Assembly (NCBI RefSeq): GCF_024756275.1
Contig: NZ_JANUGQ010000035.1
Coordinates: forward strand, 1-64,000
Direction of reading: 5' to 3'
Source: Streptomyces pyxinae
GTDB taxonomy: Bacteria > Actinomycetota > Actinomycetes > Streptomycetales > Streptomycetaceae
DNA: 64,000 bases
Part shown: piece after piece, positions 8,889-19,031 of the stretch
Numbering within the stretch: the first letter of the stretch is position 1
How the letters are laid out: every line of letters starts with the position of its first letter
Position numbers and translations under genes: made by a program
The notes under the pieces: model-generated
Told to the model about the DNA's origin: nothing
Database searches by the model: none
The model's input: the letters and a program-made list of their open reading frames with translations, nothing else

Positions 8889-9947
8889 GTGGAGAACACC
8901 TGGCTGATCGGTCAGGACGATGTCGCGCGCATGCTGCACATCGTCGGCCGGGACGCGCTGATGCGGCGGATGATTTCCGCTCTCGACAAGGGATTCACGG
9001 AATTGGGGCAGGGGGTACGGAGCGAATCCCCGATGCGTACCGGCTTCACCCGGACCGGCGGCGTGCCGGGCGTCATCGAGACGATGCCGCACCGGGAGCC
9101 CGGCCTCGGCGTCACGGTGAAGACCGTCGCGTACAGCCCCTGGAACATCACCGCCCACCGGTTGCCGACGATCCTGGGCACCATCGCCCGGATCGACGAC
9201 GACACCGGGCGGCTCATCGCCCTCACCGACGGCGTCCTGCTCACCGCTGTCCGTACCGGTGCCGCCTCGGCGGTCGCGACGAGCCGGCTGGCGCACCCCG
9301 GCTCCCGGACCGTCGGGCTGATCGGTACCGGGTGCCAGGCGGTGACCCAGCTGCACGGGCTCAGCCAGGTCCTGGACATCGGCACGGTGCTGGTGCACGA
9401 CATCGACCCAGAGCACGAGCGTGGCTTCGCCCGGCGGGTGGACTTCCTCGGCCTGGATGTGCGCTCCGCGCGGCCGGAGGAGATCCTCGCGGAGGCGGAC
9501 GTCCTGTGCACCGCCACCTCCGTGCCGGTGGGCGCGGGCCCGGTGGTGCCGGACGGCGCGCACCGGCCGCATCTGCACATCAACTCGATCGGCGCGGACG
9601 AGATGGGCAAGACCGAGCTGCCGGCCGGCCTGCTGCGCCGGGCCCTGGTCTGCGTGGACCACCGGGGCCAGGCGCTGCGGGAGGGGGAGTGCCAGCAGCT
9701 GACCGAGGCGGAGATCGGCCCCTCCCTCGCCCAGGTGTGCGCGCGTCCGGAGGAGGTGGCCGGGTTCCGCGAGCGGCTGACGGTCTTCGACTCGACGGGG
9801 GTCGCGTCCGAGGACCATCTCGCGCTGGACGTGATCATGGAGCTGGCGACGGAGCTGGAACTCGGGACGAAGGTGCCGCTGGAGGGCCGCCCGGAGGACC
9901 TGCTCGACCCCTACTCGCTGGCCGGACCCACCCCGGCGCACGGCTGA
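8889..9947 (+). CDS. Ornithine cyclodeaminase / mu-crystallin family protein (SbnB-like)
   Basis: A 352-residue NAD(P)-dependent enzyme of the ornithine cyclodeaminase/mu-crystallin family. Family landmarks seen are a lysine in VKTVAYSPWN (about 76-85), the conserved LTAVRTGAASAVATSRLA stretch (about 118-135), a Rossmann turn GLIGTGCQAV (about 142-151) and the active-site Asp in GADEMGKTEL (about 237-246). Known members make proline from ornithine, pipecolate from lysine, or, as SbnB with SbnA, 2,3-diaminopropionate. Facing an NRPS, it most likely supplies a non-proteinogenic or cyclic amino acid to the assembly line; which one cannot be read from the sequence. No SbnA-like partner lies in this window. 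The start is GTG 8889, preceded by GAGGAGAGG. Confidence 0.88.
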   Translation: MENTWLIGQDDVARMLHIVGRDALMRRMISALDKGFTELGQGVRSESPMRTGFTRTGGVPGVIETMPHREPGLGVTVKTVAYSPWNITAHRLPTILGTIARIDDDTGRLIALTDGVLLTAVRTGAASAVATSRLAHPGSRTVGLIGTGCQAVTQLHGLSQVLDIGTVLVHDIDPEHERGFARRVDFLGLDVRSARPEEILAEADVLCTATSVPVGAGPVVPDGAHRPHLHINSIGADEMGKTELPAGLLRRALVCVDHRGQALREGECQQLTEAEIGPSLAQVCARPEEVAGFRERLTVFDSTGVASEDHLALDVIMELATELELGTKVPLEGRPEDLLDPYSLAGPTPAHG

Positions 9948-10086
9948 GACCGGAGCGCGGCCGGGCACGGGACCCGGCCGGGAGCCGTAGCCGGCCGGAA
10001 ACGGAGCGCGGTGGGGAGGGGCCGCCCGCCGGAGCTCCGGGAGCGTGACCCGGCCGCGGGCGGCTGTCCGCCGGGCCCCGGCAACA

Positions 10087-10232
10087 GTGTCCGACCGGGA
10101 ACGGTGTCCGACCGGGAGCGGCGCCGGACCGGGCCTGGAACTGCCGCCGTCCCGGGCCCGGCGTCGCGGGGGAGCGGGAGTACGGCCGCCGGTGGCGCCC
10201 GCTCAGGCCGGCGCCCGCTCAGGCCGGCGCCC
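10087..10232. repeat. Short tandem repeats at the 3' end of the LmbU-family gene
   Basis: Two tandem repeats lie between the convergent cyclodeaminase and regulator genes. One is a 17-bp unit (GTGTCCGACCGGGAACG) present twice at 10087-10120 with one change. The other is a 16-bp unit (GGCGCCCGCTCAGGCC) present twice at 10194-10225 plus a partial third copy to 10232. The second repeat runs over the stop codon of the regulator gene at 10219-10221, so copy number changes would alter its C-terminus. Confidence 0.7.
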
Positions 10233-10911
10233 CGCCCGGCCGCCTGCCGAACGTCCGCTCCCGCTCCCCGAGTTCCTGCTCGGCCGCCCGGTCGAGCACC
10301 GACAGCACCCAGCTGCCGAAGTCCGTTCCCGATCGGTCGGCGGCCCTGCGCCACGACGAGAGCCGGCCGCTGGGCACCTGAATGCGGGGAATCAGCGCGA
10401 GGTCCTCCTTCTCCTCCTCGCAGCCGGCCCGTTCACCCTGGATGCGCGTCCGCAGCTGCTTGGTGGTCCACCCGTTGCGCTCCACCAGGTCGAGCAGCCG
10501 GTCCTGCTGGTCGAGCGGGAGGGAGGCGACCTCGGCGTGATGCTGGAAGCTGAGCCGGCCCCGCCGCCTCTGGAGCGGGAACTGCCGCGCGACCCAGGCG
10601 TAGTTGCGCAGCGTCTGGTACTGGAGTCCGGCGGCGCGAATGGCCCGCTGATAGCGGTCGGCGTAGTGCTCCTTGCCGTACATCAGCCAGTCCCCGAGGC
10701 ACCAGGACGACGAGTCGACAATTCCGGAGAGGTGCCGGCCGACCCGCTCCCACTCCTCAAAACTGAGGCCGGTGGAGAAGCGCAGTCCGACCCGGGTCAT
10801 GACCAGTCGTTCTTCGTCGGGCCGGCCGGTGCGTGGCGCGGTCGCCCGGACGGTGGGTGTTCTCTTTTCCGTGGCTCGGATGCCGGTCGGATCCGCCCCG
10901 GTTCTGATCAT
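10219..10911 (-). CDS. LmbU-family transcriptional regulator
   Basis: A 230-residue protein with the hallmarks of the LmbU/NovE family of pathway regulators in actinomycete antibiotic clusters: GLSFEEWERVGRHL, SSSWCLGDWLMYGKEHYADRY, then LQYQTLRNYAWVARQFPLQ and LSFQHHAEVASLP, a helical DNA-binding core, followed by a WTTKQLR segment. ATG 10911 is preferred because AAGGGGG lies 9 nt upstream; an upstream in-frame start lacks such a site. Its place beside the NRPS and cyclodeaminase genes, pointing toward them, makes it the likely cluster-situated regulator. Known LmbU proteins bind DNA upstream of their biosynthetic genes; here the repeat-rich 8272-8888 region is the obvious candidate target, which is inference. 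Confidence 0.85.
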   Translation of the reverse strand: MIRTGADPTGIRATEKRTPTVRATAPRTGRPDEERLVMTRVGLRFSTGLSFEEWERVGRHLSGIVDSSSWCLGDWLMYGKEHYADRYQRAIRAAGLQYQTLRNYAWVARQFPLQRRRGRLSFQHHAEVASLPLDQQDRLLDLVERNGWTTKQLRTRIQGERAGCEEEKEDLALIPRIQVPSGRLSSWRRAADRSGTDFGSWVLSVLDRAAEQELGERERTFGRRPGGAPA

Positions 10912-12013
10912 TGCTGAGATCCCCCTTAAGGAAGAGTATTCCCCGCGAACACCGAATGAATACGACCCGGTCCACTCCAGAATGAGAAGCCTGATATCGA
11001 CTGCTGACGGCTCTTGCCCGGCCGGGCGTGGCCGAGCGCACCCGGGCGTGACCGAAGAGAAAGCGGCGCGACCCATGCGTCTAAATGTGGGCAGCTTTGC
11101 GCCGGTCTGATTTTGTCAAAGTCTACGTGTCACGGAAAAGAGCGGTCAACCGGAATGCTGACATAGGCGTCCATGTCCTTTCGGGGCGATCCGGTCGAAC
11201 GCGTGAGCCTTTGGTGGTCGGCGGTGCAGGGCCGACGGTGTCCTGCGGATACGGCAAGGGCTTTCGTGTCCTGAGGGAATACCGTTCCCGGAACCGGGCC
11301 GGGGAACCTTTCTTGCGCCGGGCCTGCGCCGGGCTTGCTCGGTACCCGCGCCGGACCCCTGCGGCACTCGGCACGGCCCCTGAGAGCGTCCTGCGCACGT
11401 CCTGCGCGCGTTCTGCGCCGTCATTGCAGCAGGTCCCGCGGGGTGCGTCGCCGCCCCGCCGTCACCGTCGCCGCGCCATTGCCGTGCCATTGGTGTCCGG
11501 CTGCCCTTGCCGTCCCGTCGTGACGACCGTCAGGCGCGCCGGACCTGGCTTATCCCGTACTCCCGGCGGCTCGTGGCGATCATGCCGGGAGGGGTCCGTT
11601 CCCGTCCGGTCCACCGCGCGGGAGTCCAGGAGTCGGAGTACGCCGTAATCGGCACCGATCGGCTCCCGGGTGAGCGCTGTCCGCGAGGAGCCGCTTCACG
11701 CCATTGCGCACCTCTGATCCCCTCCCCGCCCACCCTCCGAATGCGATCGAAGAGTTCGCGCCGACTCTAGCGACGGTGGGCGGCGGTGGGCAGTGCCTGA
11801 CGCTTCCCGGGCCGGCTCGACGCGTCCGGAAACAAGCGCCCCTCGGCCGGCCGCCGACCCGGGCCGGGCCCGCTGAGTAGGCAAGTCAAGAGGGCGGCGA
11901 AAAGAAGGCCTTATGTCGATAATGGCTGGAAATGGAAGACCAGCCGGGTTTGTTTCCGGTTTGCCGCCGGTGTGAGGCCGGTTAATCGGTACGGCGCCAT
12001 TCGAGAGGAGTGA
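10912..12013. other. 1.1-kb region with no convincing gene
   Basis: No reading frame here has the expected codon bias, a credible ribosome binding site or a recognisable product; the open frames are arginine/serine-rich and look like chance. The part from about 11085 to 11200 is lower in GC than its surroundings. This stretch separates the biosynthetic cluster from the core-type genes that follow and may hold promoters for the LmbU-family gene (start at 10911). Confidence 0.55.
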
Positions 12014-12973
12014 TCAGCGGCGGGAAAAGGTCCCCGGCCGGCGAACGGCCGACGGGCCCGGCGCTCCGAGGCGGGCGCGCCGGGTGGCGCGGAGGACGTC
12101 CCAGGTGAGCACCGACAGGGCCAGCCACACCAGGGCGAACCCGGCCCAGCGCTCGGGCGGCATCTCCTCGTGGAAGTGCAGGACGCCCAGCAGGAACTGG
12201 AAGACCGGGGTCAGATACTGGAGCAGGCCCAGGGTGGAGAGCGGCACCCGGATCGCCGCCGCGCCGAAGAGGATGAGCGGCACGGCGGTGACCAGACCGG
12301 TCGCGGCCAGCAGGGCGGCGTGTCCGGCGCCCCTGGTGCCGAAGGAGCCGGAGCCCCGGGCGCCGAGCCACAGCAGAAAGGCCAGCGCGGGCAGGAACTG
12401 AATGGCGGTCTCGGCCGCCAGCGACTCCAGGCCGCCGAGGTTGACCTTCTTCTTGACCAGCCCGTAGGTCGCGAACGAGAACGCCAGGGCCAGCGAGAGC
12501 CATGGCGGCCGACCGTATCCGACCGCGAGCACCACCACGGCGGCGAGTCCGATGCCGACCGCCGCCCACTGGGCGGGTCGCAGCCGTTCCTTGAGCAGCA
12601 GCACACCCATGGCGATGGTGACGAGCGGATTGATGAAGTAGCCGAGGGACGCCTCCACCACATGGCCGGTGTTCACGGCCCAGATGTAGAGCCCCCAGTT
12701 GACGGTGATCACGGCGGCGGCGACCGTGATCAGCCCCAGTCTGCGCGGCTGCCGGAGCAGCCCGGCTATCCACCCCCAGCGGCGCAGCGCCAGCAGGGCG
12801 ACCGCGACCACGGCCAGCGACCAGACCATTCGGTGGGCCAGGATCTCGACGGCCCCGGCCGGCTGGAGCAGGGGCCAGAAGAGGGGGACGAGCCCCCAGA
12901 GGCCGTACGCGCCCAGCCCGTACAGCAGACCCGCCCGGCCCGTCCGCTGGTCGTCGCCGCTCTTCGCCGTCAC
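12014..12973 (-). CDS. rarD: EamA/RarD-family transporter
   Basis: A 319-residue integral membrane protein of the drug/metabolite transporter superfamily, RarD branch. It has about ten hydrophobic segments in two EamA halves. Characteristic pieces are YGLGAYGLWGLVPLFWPLL near the N-terminus, ILAHRMVWSL, VNWGLYIWAVN, FINPLVTIAMGVLLLKERL and, in the second half, QYLTPVFQFLLGVLHFHEEM. RarD proteins are presumed permeases of unproven substrate. GTG 12973 (VTAKSGDD) is chosen because it begins the hydrophobic core after a short hydrophilic leader. It stands alone, convergent with nothing and separated by about 155 bp from the next minus-strand gene. Confidence 0.88.
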   Translation of the reverse strand: MTAKSGDDQRTGRAGLLYGLGAYGLWGLVPLFWPLLQPAGAVEILAHRMVWSLAVVAVALLALRRWGWIAGLLRQPRRLGLITVAAAVITVNWGLYIWAVNTGHVVEASLGYFINPLVTIAMGVLLLKERLRPAQWAAVGIGLAAVVVLAVGYGRPPWLSLALAFSFATYGLVKKKVNLGGLESLAAETAIQFLPALAFLLWLGARGSGSFGTRGAGHAALLAATGLVTAVPLILFGAAAIRVPLSTLGLLQYLTPVFQFLLGVLHFHEEMPPERWAGFALVWLALSVLTWDVLRATRRARLGAPGPSAVRRPGTFSRR

Positions 12974-13128
12974 TCGCCCGCCCGTCCTTCCCGTCCCGGT
13001 GGACCGCTGCAAGGGAGCGCGTCCTGCCGGAGACGGTAGCCGCGGGCCGGCCGGACTGTCATGCCCGTACCGCGATACGGTCATGACCGATGGGCGCGGT
13101 ACGGGCACGGGCCGGCCGGTCGGCCGGG

Positions 13129-13992
13129 TCAGCGGGTGGCGAGGGCCGCCGCGACGGAGTCGGCGAGCGGGGCGGTCGGGCGGCCGATCAGCCGGGCGAG
13201 GTCGCCGCTGGTACGGGCCAGGGCGCCACGCTCGACGGCCTTGTCGACATCGACCAGCACCGCCGCGAACCCCTCGGGGACGCCCGCACCGGTCAGGATC
13301 GCCAGGTGCTCGTCGGCGGGGACGTTCCGGTACGCGATCTCCCGGCCGGACTGCCGGCTGAGCTCGGCCGCGTACTCCGCGAAGGACCAGGCGGTGTCGC
13401 CGCTCAGCTCGTACACCTGGCCAAGGTGGCCCTCGCCGGTCAGTACGGCGGCGGCCGCGGCCGCGTAGTCGGCGCGCGGGGCGGAGGCGACCCGGCCCTC
13501 GCCCGCGTTGGCCACCACGGCGCCGTGGGCCAGCACGGGCGCGAGGTGCTCGGTGTAGTTCTCGGTGTACCAGCCGTTGCGCAGGAAGGTGTACGGCAGG
13601 CCCGAGTCGAGGATCAGCTGCTCGGTGACCTTGTGCTCGGCCGCGAGGTCGAAGTCCGCCTCGGGGCCGCCGAGGATGCCGGTGTACGCGAGCTGGGCGA
13701 CGCCCGCCGCCCCGGCCGCCTCGATCACGGCGGTGTGCTGGGCCACCCGGCTGCCGACCTCGCTGCCCGAGATCAGCAGCACCCGGTCGCCGGAGCGGAA
13801 GGCGCCGGCGAGGGTCTCGGGGCGGCTGTAGTCGGCGATCCGCAGCTCCACACCGCGCGCCGCGAGCCCGGCGGCCTTCTCCTTGTCGCGCACGACGGCG
13901 GCGATCCCGGCCGCCGGGATGCCGCCGGACAGCAGGGCGTCGATGACAAGACGACCGAGGTGGCCGGTGGCTCCGGTGACGACGATGCTCAT
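13129..13992 (-). CDS. QorB-like NAD(P)H-binding quinone oxidoreductase (NmrA family)
   Basis: A 287-residue NmrA/SDR-type protein. The N-terminus carries the nucleotide-binding loop VVTGATGHLGRLV (residues 4-16), later AYTGILGG and the LPYTFLRNGWYTENY segment typical of QorB-like quinone reductases. ATG 13992 is taken because GGAG precedes it by 9 nt and the Rossmann strand follows at once; a longer frame adds only unrelated residues. It diverges from an HxlR-type regulator gene 136 bp away, the arrangement known for qorA/qorR-type oxidative stress loci, so it is probably repressed by that regulator and induced by quinones or oxidants (inference). Confidence 0.85.
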   Translation of the reverse strand: MSIVVTGATGHLGRLVIDALLSGGIPAAGIAAVVRDKEKAAGLAARGVELRIADYSRPETLAGAFRSGDRVLLISGSEVGSRVAQHTAVIEAAGAAGVAQLAYTGILGGPEADFDLAAEHKVTEQLILDSGLPYTFLRNGWYTENYTEHLAPVLAHGAVVANAGEGRVASAPRADYAAAAAAVLTGEGHLGQVYELSGDTAWSFAEYAAELSRQSGREIAYRNVPADEHLAILTGAGVPEGFAAVLVDVDKAVERGALARTSGDLARLIGRPTAPLADSVAAALATR

Positions 13993-14100
13993 GAAGGATT
14001 TCTCCGTACGGTTCGGTGGTGGGCTTGCCATGCTGGCGCGGCGGCCGGGAGCCTGCCCCGGCCGACAACCTCACCGTACGAAAGCCGCTCACTATTCGTA

Positions 14101-14125
14101 AGTACCCACTTTGAAGTAAGGTACT
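14101..14125. promoter_or_regulatory. Operator-like inverted repeat upstream of the HxlR gene
   Basis: Perfect 6-bp arms AGTACC and GGTACT are separated by 13 bp, with an inner ACTT-TG-AAGT symmetry. The right arm ends 3 bp before the ATG at 14129, so it covers the ribosome binding area of the regulator gene and lies in the divergent promoter region. HxlR proteins bind such dyads as dimers, so autoregulation plus control of the reductase gene is the likely role. Confidence 0.6.
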
Positions 14126-14128
14126 GAC

Positions 14129-14551
14129 ATGAGCGTAAGCAACGTGGAACTGACGCCCCTGGCCACCTCCGGGGCGGCCAGGCCCGATGTCAACGAGGCC
14201 ATGTGCCCGTCCCGGCTGGTGCTGGAGCATGTCACCAGCCGCTGGGGCGTGCTGGTGCTCGCCGCCCTGCTGGAGCGGTCGTACCGGTTCAGCGAACTGC
14301 GCCGGGCCATCGGCGGTGTCAGCGAGAAGATGCTGGCCCAGACGCTCCAGACCCTGGAGCGGGACGGCTTCGTCCACCGCGACGCCAAGCCGGTGATTCC
14401 GCCGCGCGTCGACTACTCGCTGACCTCGCTCGGGCTTGAGGCGGCCGAGCAGGTGTGGACGCTGGCCCGCTGGACCGAGCGGCGACTCGACGAGGTGCTC
14501 CGGGCGCGGACCGAGTACGACGAGGCGAAGGCCGCCGCGTCGGCCGGCTGA
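14129..14551 (+). CDS. HxlR-family transcriptional regulator (QorR-like)
   Basis: A 140-residue winged-helix regulator of the HxlR family: SRWGVLVLAALLERSYRFSEL, then GGVSEKMLAQTLQTLERDGF (recognition helix) and the wing ending VDYSLTSLGLEA. A cysteine at the start of the domain (MCPSRLVLEHV, about residue 26) is in the place of the redox-sensing Cys of QorR-type members. It is divergent from the QorB-like gene and has an inverted repeat overlapping its translation start, so it probably represses both genes until oxidised; the redox sensing is inferred from the cysteine and the neighbour. Confidence 0.9.
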   Translation: MSVSNVELTPLATSGAARPDVNEAMCPSRLVLEHVTSRWGVLVLAALLERSYRFSELRRAIGGVSEKMLAQTLQTLERDGFVHRDAKPVIPPRVDYSLTSLGLEAAEQVWTLARWTERRLDEVLRARTEYDEAKAAASAG

Positions 14552-14640
14552 GCAGCCGAAGGCCGGCGGCGGCCGGGCGCCCGGGGCGGGCCGGACCGGT
14601 GAGGGCCGGGCCCCGCCCCCGGGGCCGCGGGGCGCCGGGG

Positions 14641-15793
<1,153 letters not shown>

Positions 15794-15801
<8 letters not shown>

Positions 15802-17743
15802 GGATGGCCTCCTTGAGGGCGGCGGCCAGCTGTTCGGCCTTGAACGGCATGCCATTGACCTGGTTGTAGGAATGCGCGTCGACGAGGTAGCGGGCCCGGA
15901 CGAGGGTGGCGAGCTGACCGAGGTTCATCTCGGGGACGACCACCTTCGCGTACCGCCCGAGGACCTCCCCCAGGTTCGCCGGGAAGGGGTTGAGGTGGCG
16001 GAGATGGGCCTGGGCCACCGGTTCGCCCGCCGCGCGCAGCCGGCGGACGGCGGCGGTGATCGGCCCATAGGTCGAGCCCCAGCCCAGGACGAGGGTGCGG
16101 GCGCCGTCCGGGTCGTCCACCGTCACATCGGGGACCTCGATGCCGTCGATCTTGGCCTGCCGGGTGCGGACCATCAGCTCGTGGTTGCCCGGGTCGTACG
16201 AGATGTTGCCGGTGCCGTCCTGCTTCTCGATGCCGCCGATCCGGTGTTCCAGCCCGGGGGTGCCCGGCACCGCCCATGGCCGGGCCAGGGTCGCGGGGTC
16301 GCGGAGATAGGGCCAGAACACCTCGGTGCCGTCGGCCAGCCGGTGATTGGGGGCGGTGGCGAAGGCGACGCCGAGGTCAGGCAGCCCGCCCGGGTCGGGG
16401 ATCCGCCAGGGCTCGGAACCGTTGGCCAGGTAGCCGTCGGAGAGCAGGAAGACCGGGGTGCGGTAGGTCAGCGCGATCCGGGCGGCGTCCAGGGCCGCGT
16501 CGAAGCAGTCCGCCGGGGTCCGGGGCGCGATCACCGGCACCGGGGCCTCGCCGTTCCGCCCGTACATGGCCTGGAGCAGGTCGGCCTGCTCGGTCTTGGT
16601 CGGCAGTCCGGTGGAGGGGCCGCCCCGCTGGATGTCCACCACCAGCAGCGGCAGCTCCAGCGAGACGGCCAGGCCGATGGTCTCCGACTTCAGGGCCACC
16701 CCCGGGCCGGAGGTGGTGGTCACCGCCAGCGAACCGCCGAAGGCCGCCCCCAGCGCGGCGCCGATGCCGGCGATCTCGTCCTCGGCCTGGAAGGTCCGGA
16801 CGCCGAAGTTCTTGTGCCGGGACAGCTCATGGAGGATGTCGGAGGCCGGGGTGATCGGGTACGAGCCGAGGAACAGCGGCAGTTCCGCCTGGTGGGCGGC
16901 GGCGATCAGGCCGTAGGCGAGGGCGAGGTTGCCGGAGATGTTGCGGTAGGTGCCGGGCGGGAAGGCGTTGGTCGCCGGGGCGATCTCGTAGGAGACGGCG
17001 AAGTCCTCGGTGGTCTCGCCGAAATTCCACCCCGCCCGGAACGCCGCCACGTTCGCCTCCGCGATCGCCGGCCGCTTGGCGAACTTGGTCCGCAGAAACG
17101 CCTCGGTCCCCTCGGTGGGCCGGTGGTACATCCAGCTCAGCAGGCCCAGCGCGAACATGTTCTTGGAGCGCTCGGCCTCCTTCCGGGAGAGTCCGAACCC
17201 CTTGAGCGCCTCGATCGTCAGCGTCGTCAGCGGCACCGGGTGGACGTGATAGCCCTCCAGGGTGCCGTCCTCCAGCGGGGAGGTGGCGTAGCCCACCTTG
17301 GCCATGGCCCGCTTGGCGAACTCGTCGGTGTTCACGATGATCTCGCCACCGCGCGGCACATCCCCGATATTGGCCTTCAGCGCCGCCGGATTCATCGCCA
17401 CCAGCACGTTCGGCGCGTCCCCCGGGGTCAGGATGTCGTGGTCCGCGAAGTGGAGCTGGAACGACGAGACCCCCGGCAGGGTGCCGGCCGGTGCCCGGAT
17501 CTCCGCCGGAAAGTTCGGCAGGGTGGACAGGTCGTTCCCGAAGGAGGCCGTCTCCGAGGTGAAGCGGTCCCCTGTCAGCTGCATACCGTCTCCGGAGTCA
17601 CCCGCGAACCGGATGATCACCCGCTCCAGACGGCGGATCTCCTTCTCCGCTCCGTGCTGAGACGGAGCGCCGCGCTGTTCCCCGACGACGACGTCGTCCG
17701 CGTCGTCTGCTTGCTCGGCCGGACTGCTGACCTGGCTGGTCAC
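15794..17743 (-). CDS. korA: 2-oxoacid:ferredoxin oxidoreductase, alpha (gamma-alpha fusion) subunit
   Basis: A 649-residue fusion of the gamma domain (RFAGDSGDGMQLTGDRF, about residues 45-61) and the alpha (pyrimidine-binding) domain, which has the YPITPASDILHEL motif (about 292-304), QAEDEIAGIGAALGAAF and TTSGPGVALKSE. The fused layout is the usual actinobacterial form. GTG 17743 follows GGGAGGA, and about 43 disordered residues precede the domain. It forms an operon with korB, whose start overlaps its stop. A complex I-like operon without NADH-oxidising subunits lies 5 kb away, so reduced ferredoxin made here could feed that complex (inference). Confidence 0.95.
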
Positions 17744-18221
17744 TGAACTGGTCCTCCCTTGCGCAAGGGGCCTCCCCGCCGCCGGCGGGGGACGCTCTGG
17801 GAACGGCCGGACCGGCCGGTCGTCCCCACGCCAACCCTACGTCGGCGGGGCCGGCCTTTTCGGGATCGTTCATGAGACGGACGCGGTCTCCGGGCAGGGC
17901 CCGCGCCCCGGAACATCATGCGGTTCGTCCCGCCGTCACCTCCTCAGCGACGCTCCCACTCCCGCCTCGGCGCCCGCCGGGAGCCGCCCAGGAACCGGGC
18001 GCGAGCCGCCCGGGCCCGCACGCCCGGCCCGGAGCCGATCGGGAACCGCTCGCGGCCGGCTCGGAGTCGGCCGAGGTCCCGGACCGGAGCCGGATGGCAG
18101 CCGGGGCAGCGGCGGACGGCCACTGGGCGGGGGCGGACGGCGATCGGACCGGCGGCGGACGGCAACCGGTGCGGCGGCGGGCGGCCGCAGGCCCGGCTCG
18201 CAGCCGACCGGGGGCCGCCGG
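17744..18221. other. korA upstream region with GC-rich degenerate repeats
   Basis: No gene is seen in these 478 bp. From about 17950 to 18220 the sequence is a patchwork of variants of GGAGCCG, GCGGACGG and CCGGGAACCG words, close to a degenerate minisatellite. It must hold the korAB promoter near 17800 and the 3' end of the response regulator transcript, but I could not fix either. Confidence 0.5.
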
Positions 18222-18896
18222 TCAGGAGTTCAGATACTTCAGCACGGCCAGCACCCGGCGGTGGTTTCCGTCGCCCGGCGGCAGCCCGAGCTTCTGGAAG
18301 ATGCTCGACACATGCTTCTCCACCGCGCCGTCGCTCACCACCAGCCGTCTGGCGATCGCCGCATTGGTCCGCCCTTCCGCCATCAGGGTGAGCACCTCCC
18401 GCTCGCGCGGGGTCAGACCGGCCAGCACGTCCTGCTTGCGGCTGCGCCCGAGCAGCTGCGCCACCACCTCGGGGTCCAGGGCCGTGCCGCCGCTCGCCAC
18501 CCGGACCACCGCCTCCACGAACTCCCGCACATCGGCCACCCGGTCCTTCAGCAGATAGCCGATCCCGCGCGTGCTCCCGTCCGCGAGCAGATCCGTGGCG
18601 TACCGCTCCTCCACGTACTGCGACAGCACCAGCACGCCCAGGCCGGGGTGCTCCTTCCGCAGCCGCACGGCCGCGCGCACGCCCTCGTCCGTGTGGGTCG
18701 GGGGCATCCGGACGTCGGCCACCACCACGTCCGGCAGCCCGCCCACCTCCGCAAGCCCGGCCACCGTCCGCACCAGCGCCTTGCCGTCCCCCACTCCGGC
18801 GACCACCTCATGTCCCAGATCGGTCAGCAGGCGGGTCAGCCCCTCCCGCAGCAGTACGGAATCCTCCGCGATGACCACCCGAACTCCGTCTGTCAC
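18222..18896 (-). CDS. NarL/FixJ-family response regulator
   Basis: A 224-residue response regulator. The receiver domain has the acidic pair ED in VVIAEDSVLLREGL, the phospho-acceptor Asp in VVVADVRMPP (near residue 58) and the Lys in GYLLKDRV. The C-terminal LuxR-type helix-turn-helix reads LTPREREVLTLMAEGRTNAAIARRL followed by VEKHVSSIFQKLGL. GTG 18896 follows AAGGGGGCAGG. It lies downstream of two related sensor kinase genes on the same strand and is the only regulator in the group, so both kinases may act on it. Confidence 0.93.
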   Translation of the reverse strand: MTDGVRVVIAEDSVLLREGLTRLLTDLGHEVVAGVGDGKALVRTVAGLAEVGGLPDVVVADVRMPPTHTDEGVRAAVRLRKEHPGLGVLVLSQYVEERYATDLLADGSTRGIGYLLKDRVADVREFVEAVVRVASGGTALDPEVVAQLLGRSRKQDVLAGLTPREREVLTLMAEGRTNAAIARRLVVSDGAVEKHVSSIFQKLGLPPGDGNHRRVLAVLKYLNS

Positions 18897-19031
18897 GATC
18901 CCTGCCCCCTTTTGACTGGTTCTGTGGCGTTCCGCCAGTGTGCGCTACCAGCATCCCAGCAATCCGATCCGGCCGTACCGGCCTGTGGATAACCCGGGAG
19001 GGGGCGGGCCCGGGTGGGACCGGGCGGGGGA

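Noticed and set aside
11085..11648. A possible 187-residue gene in the long spacer before rarD
   Set aside because: Its codon use is unlike its neighbours, the product is Arg/Ser-rich, and no RBS or recognisable domain is present.
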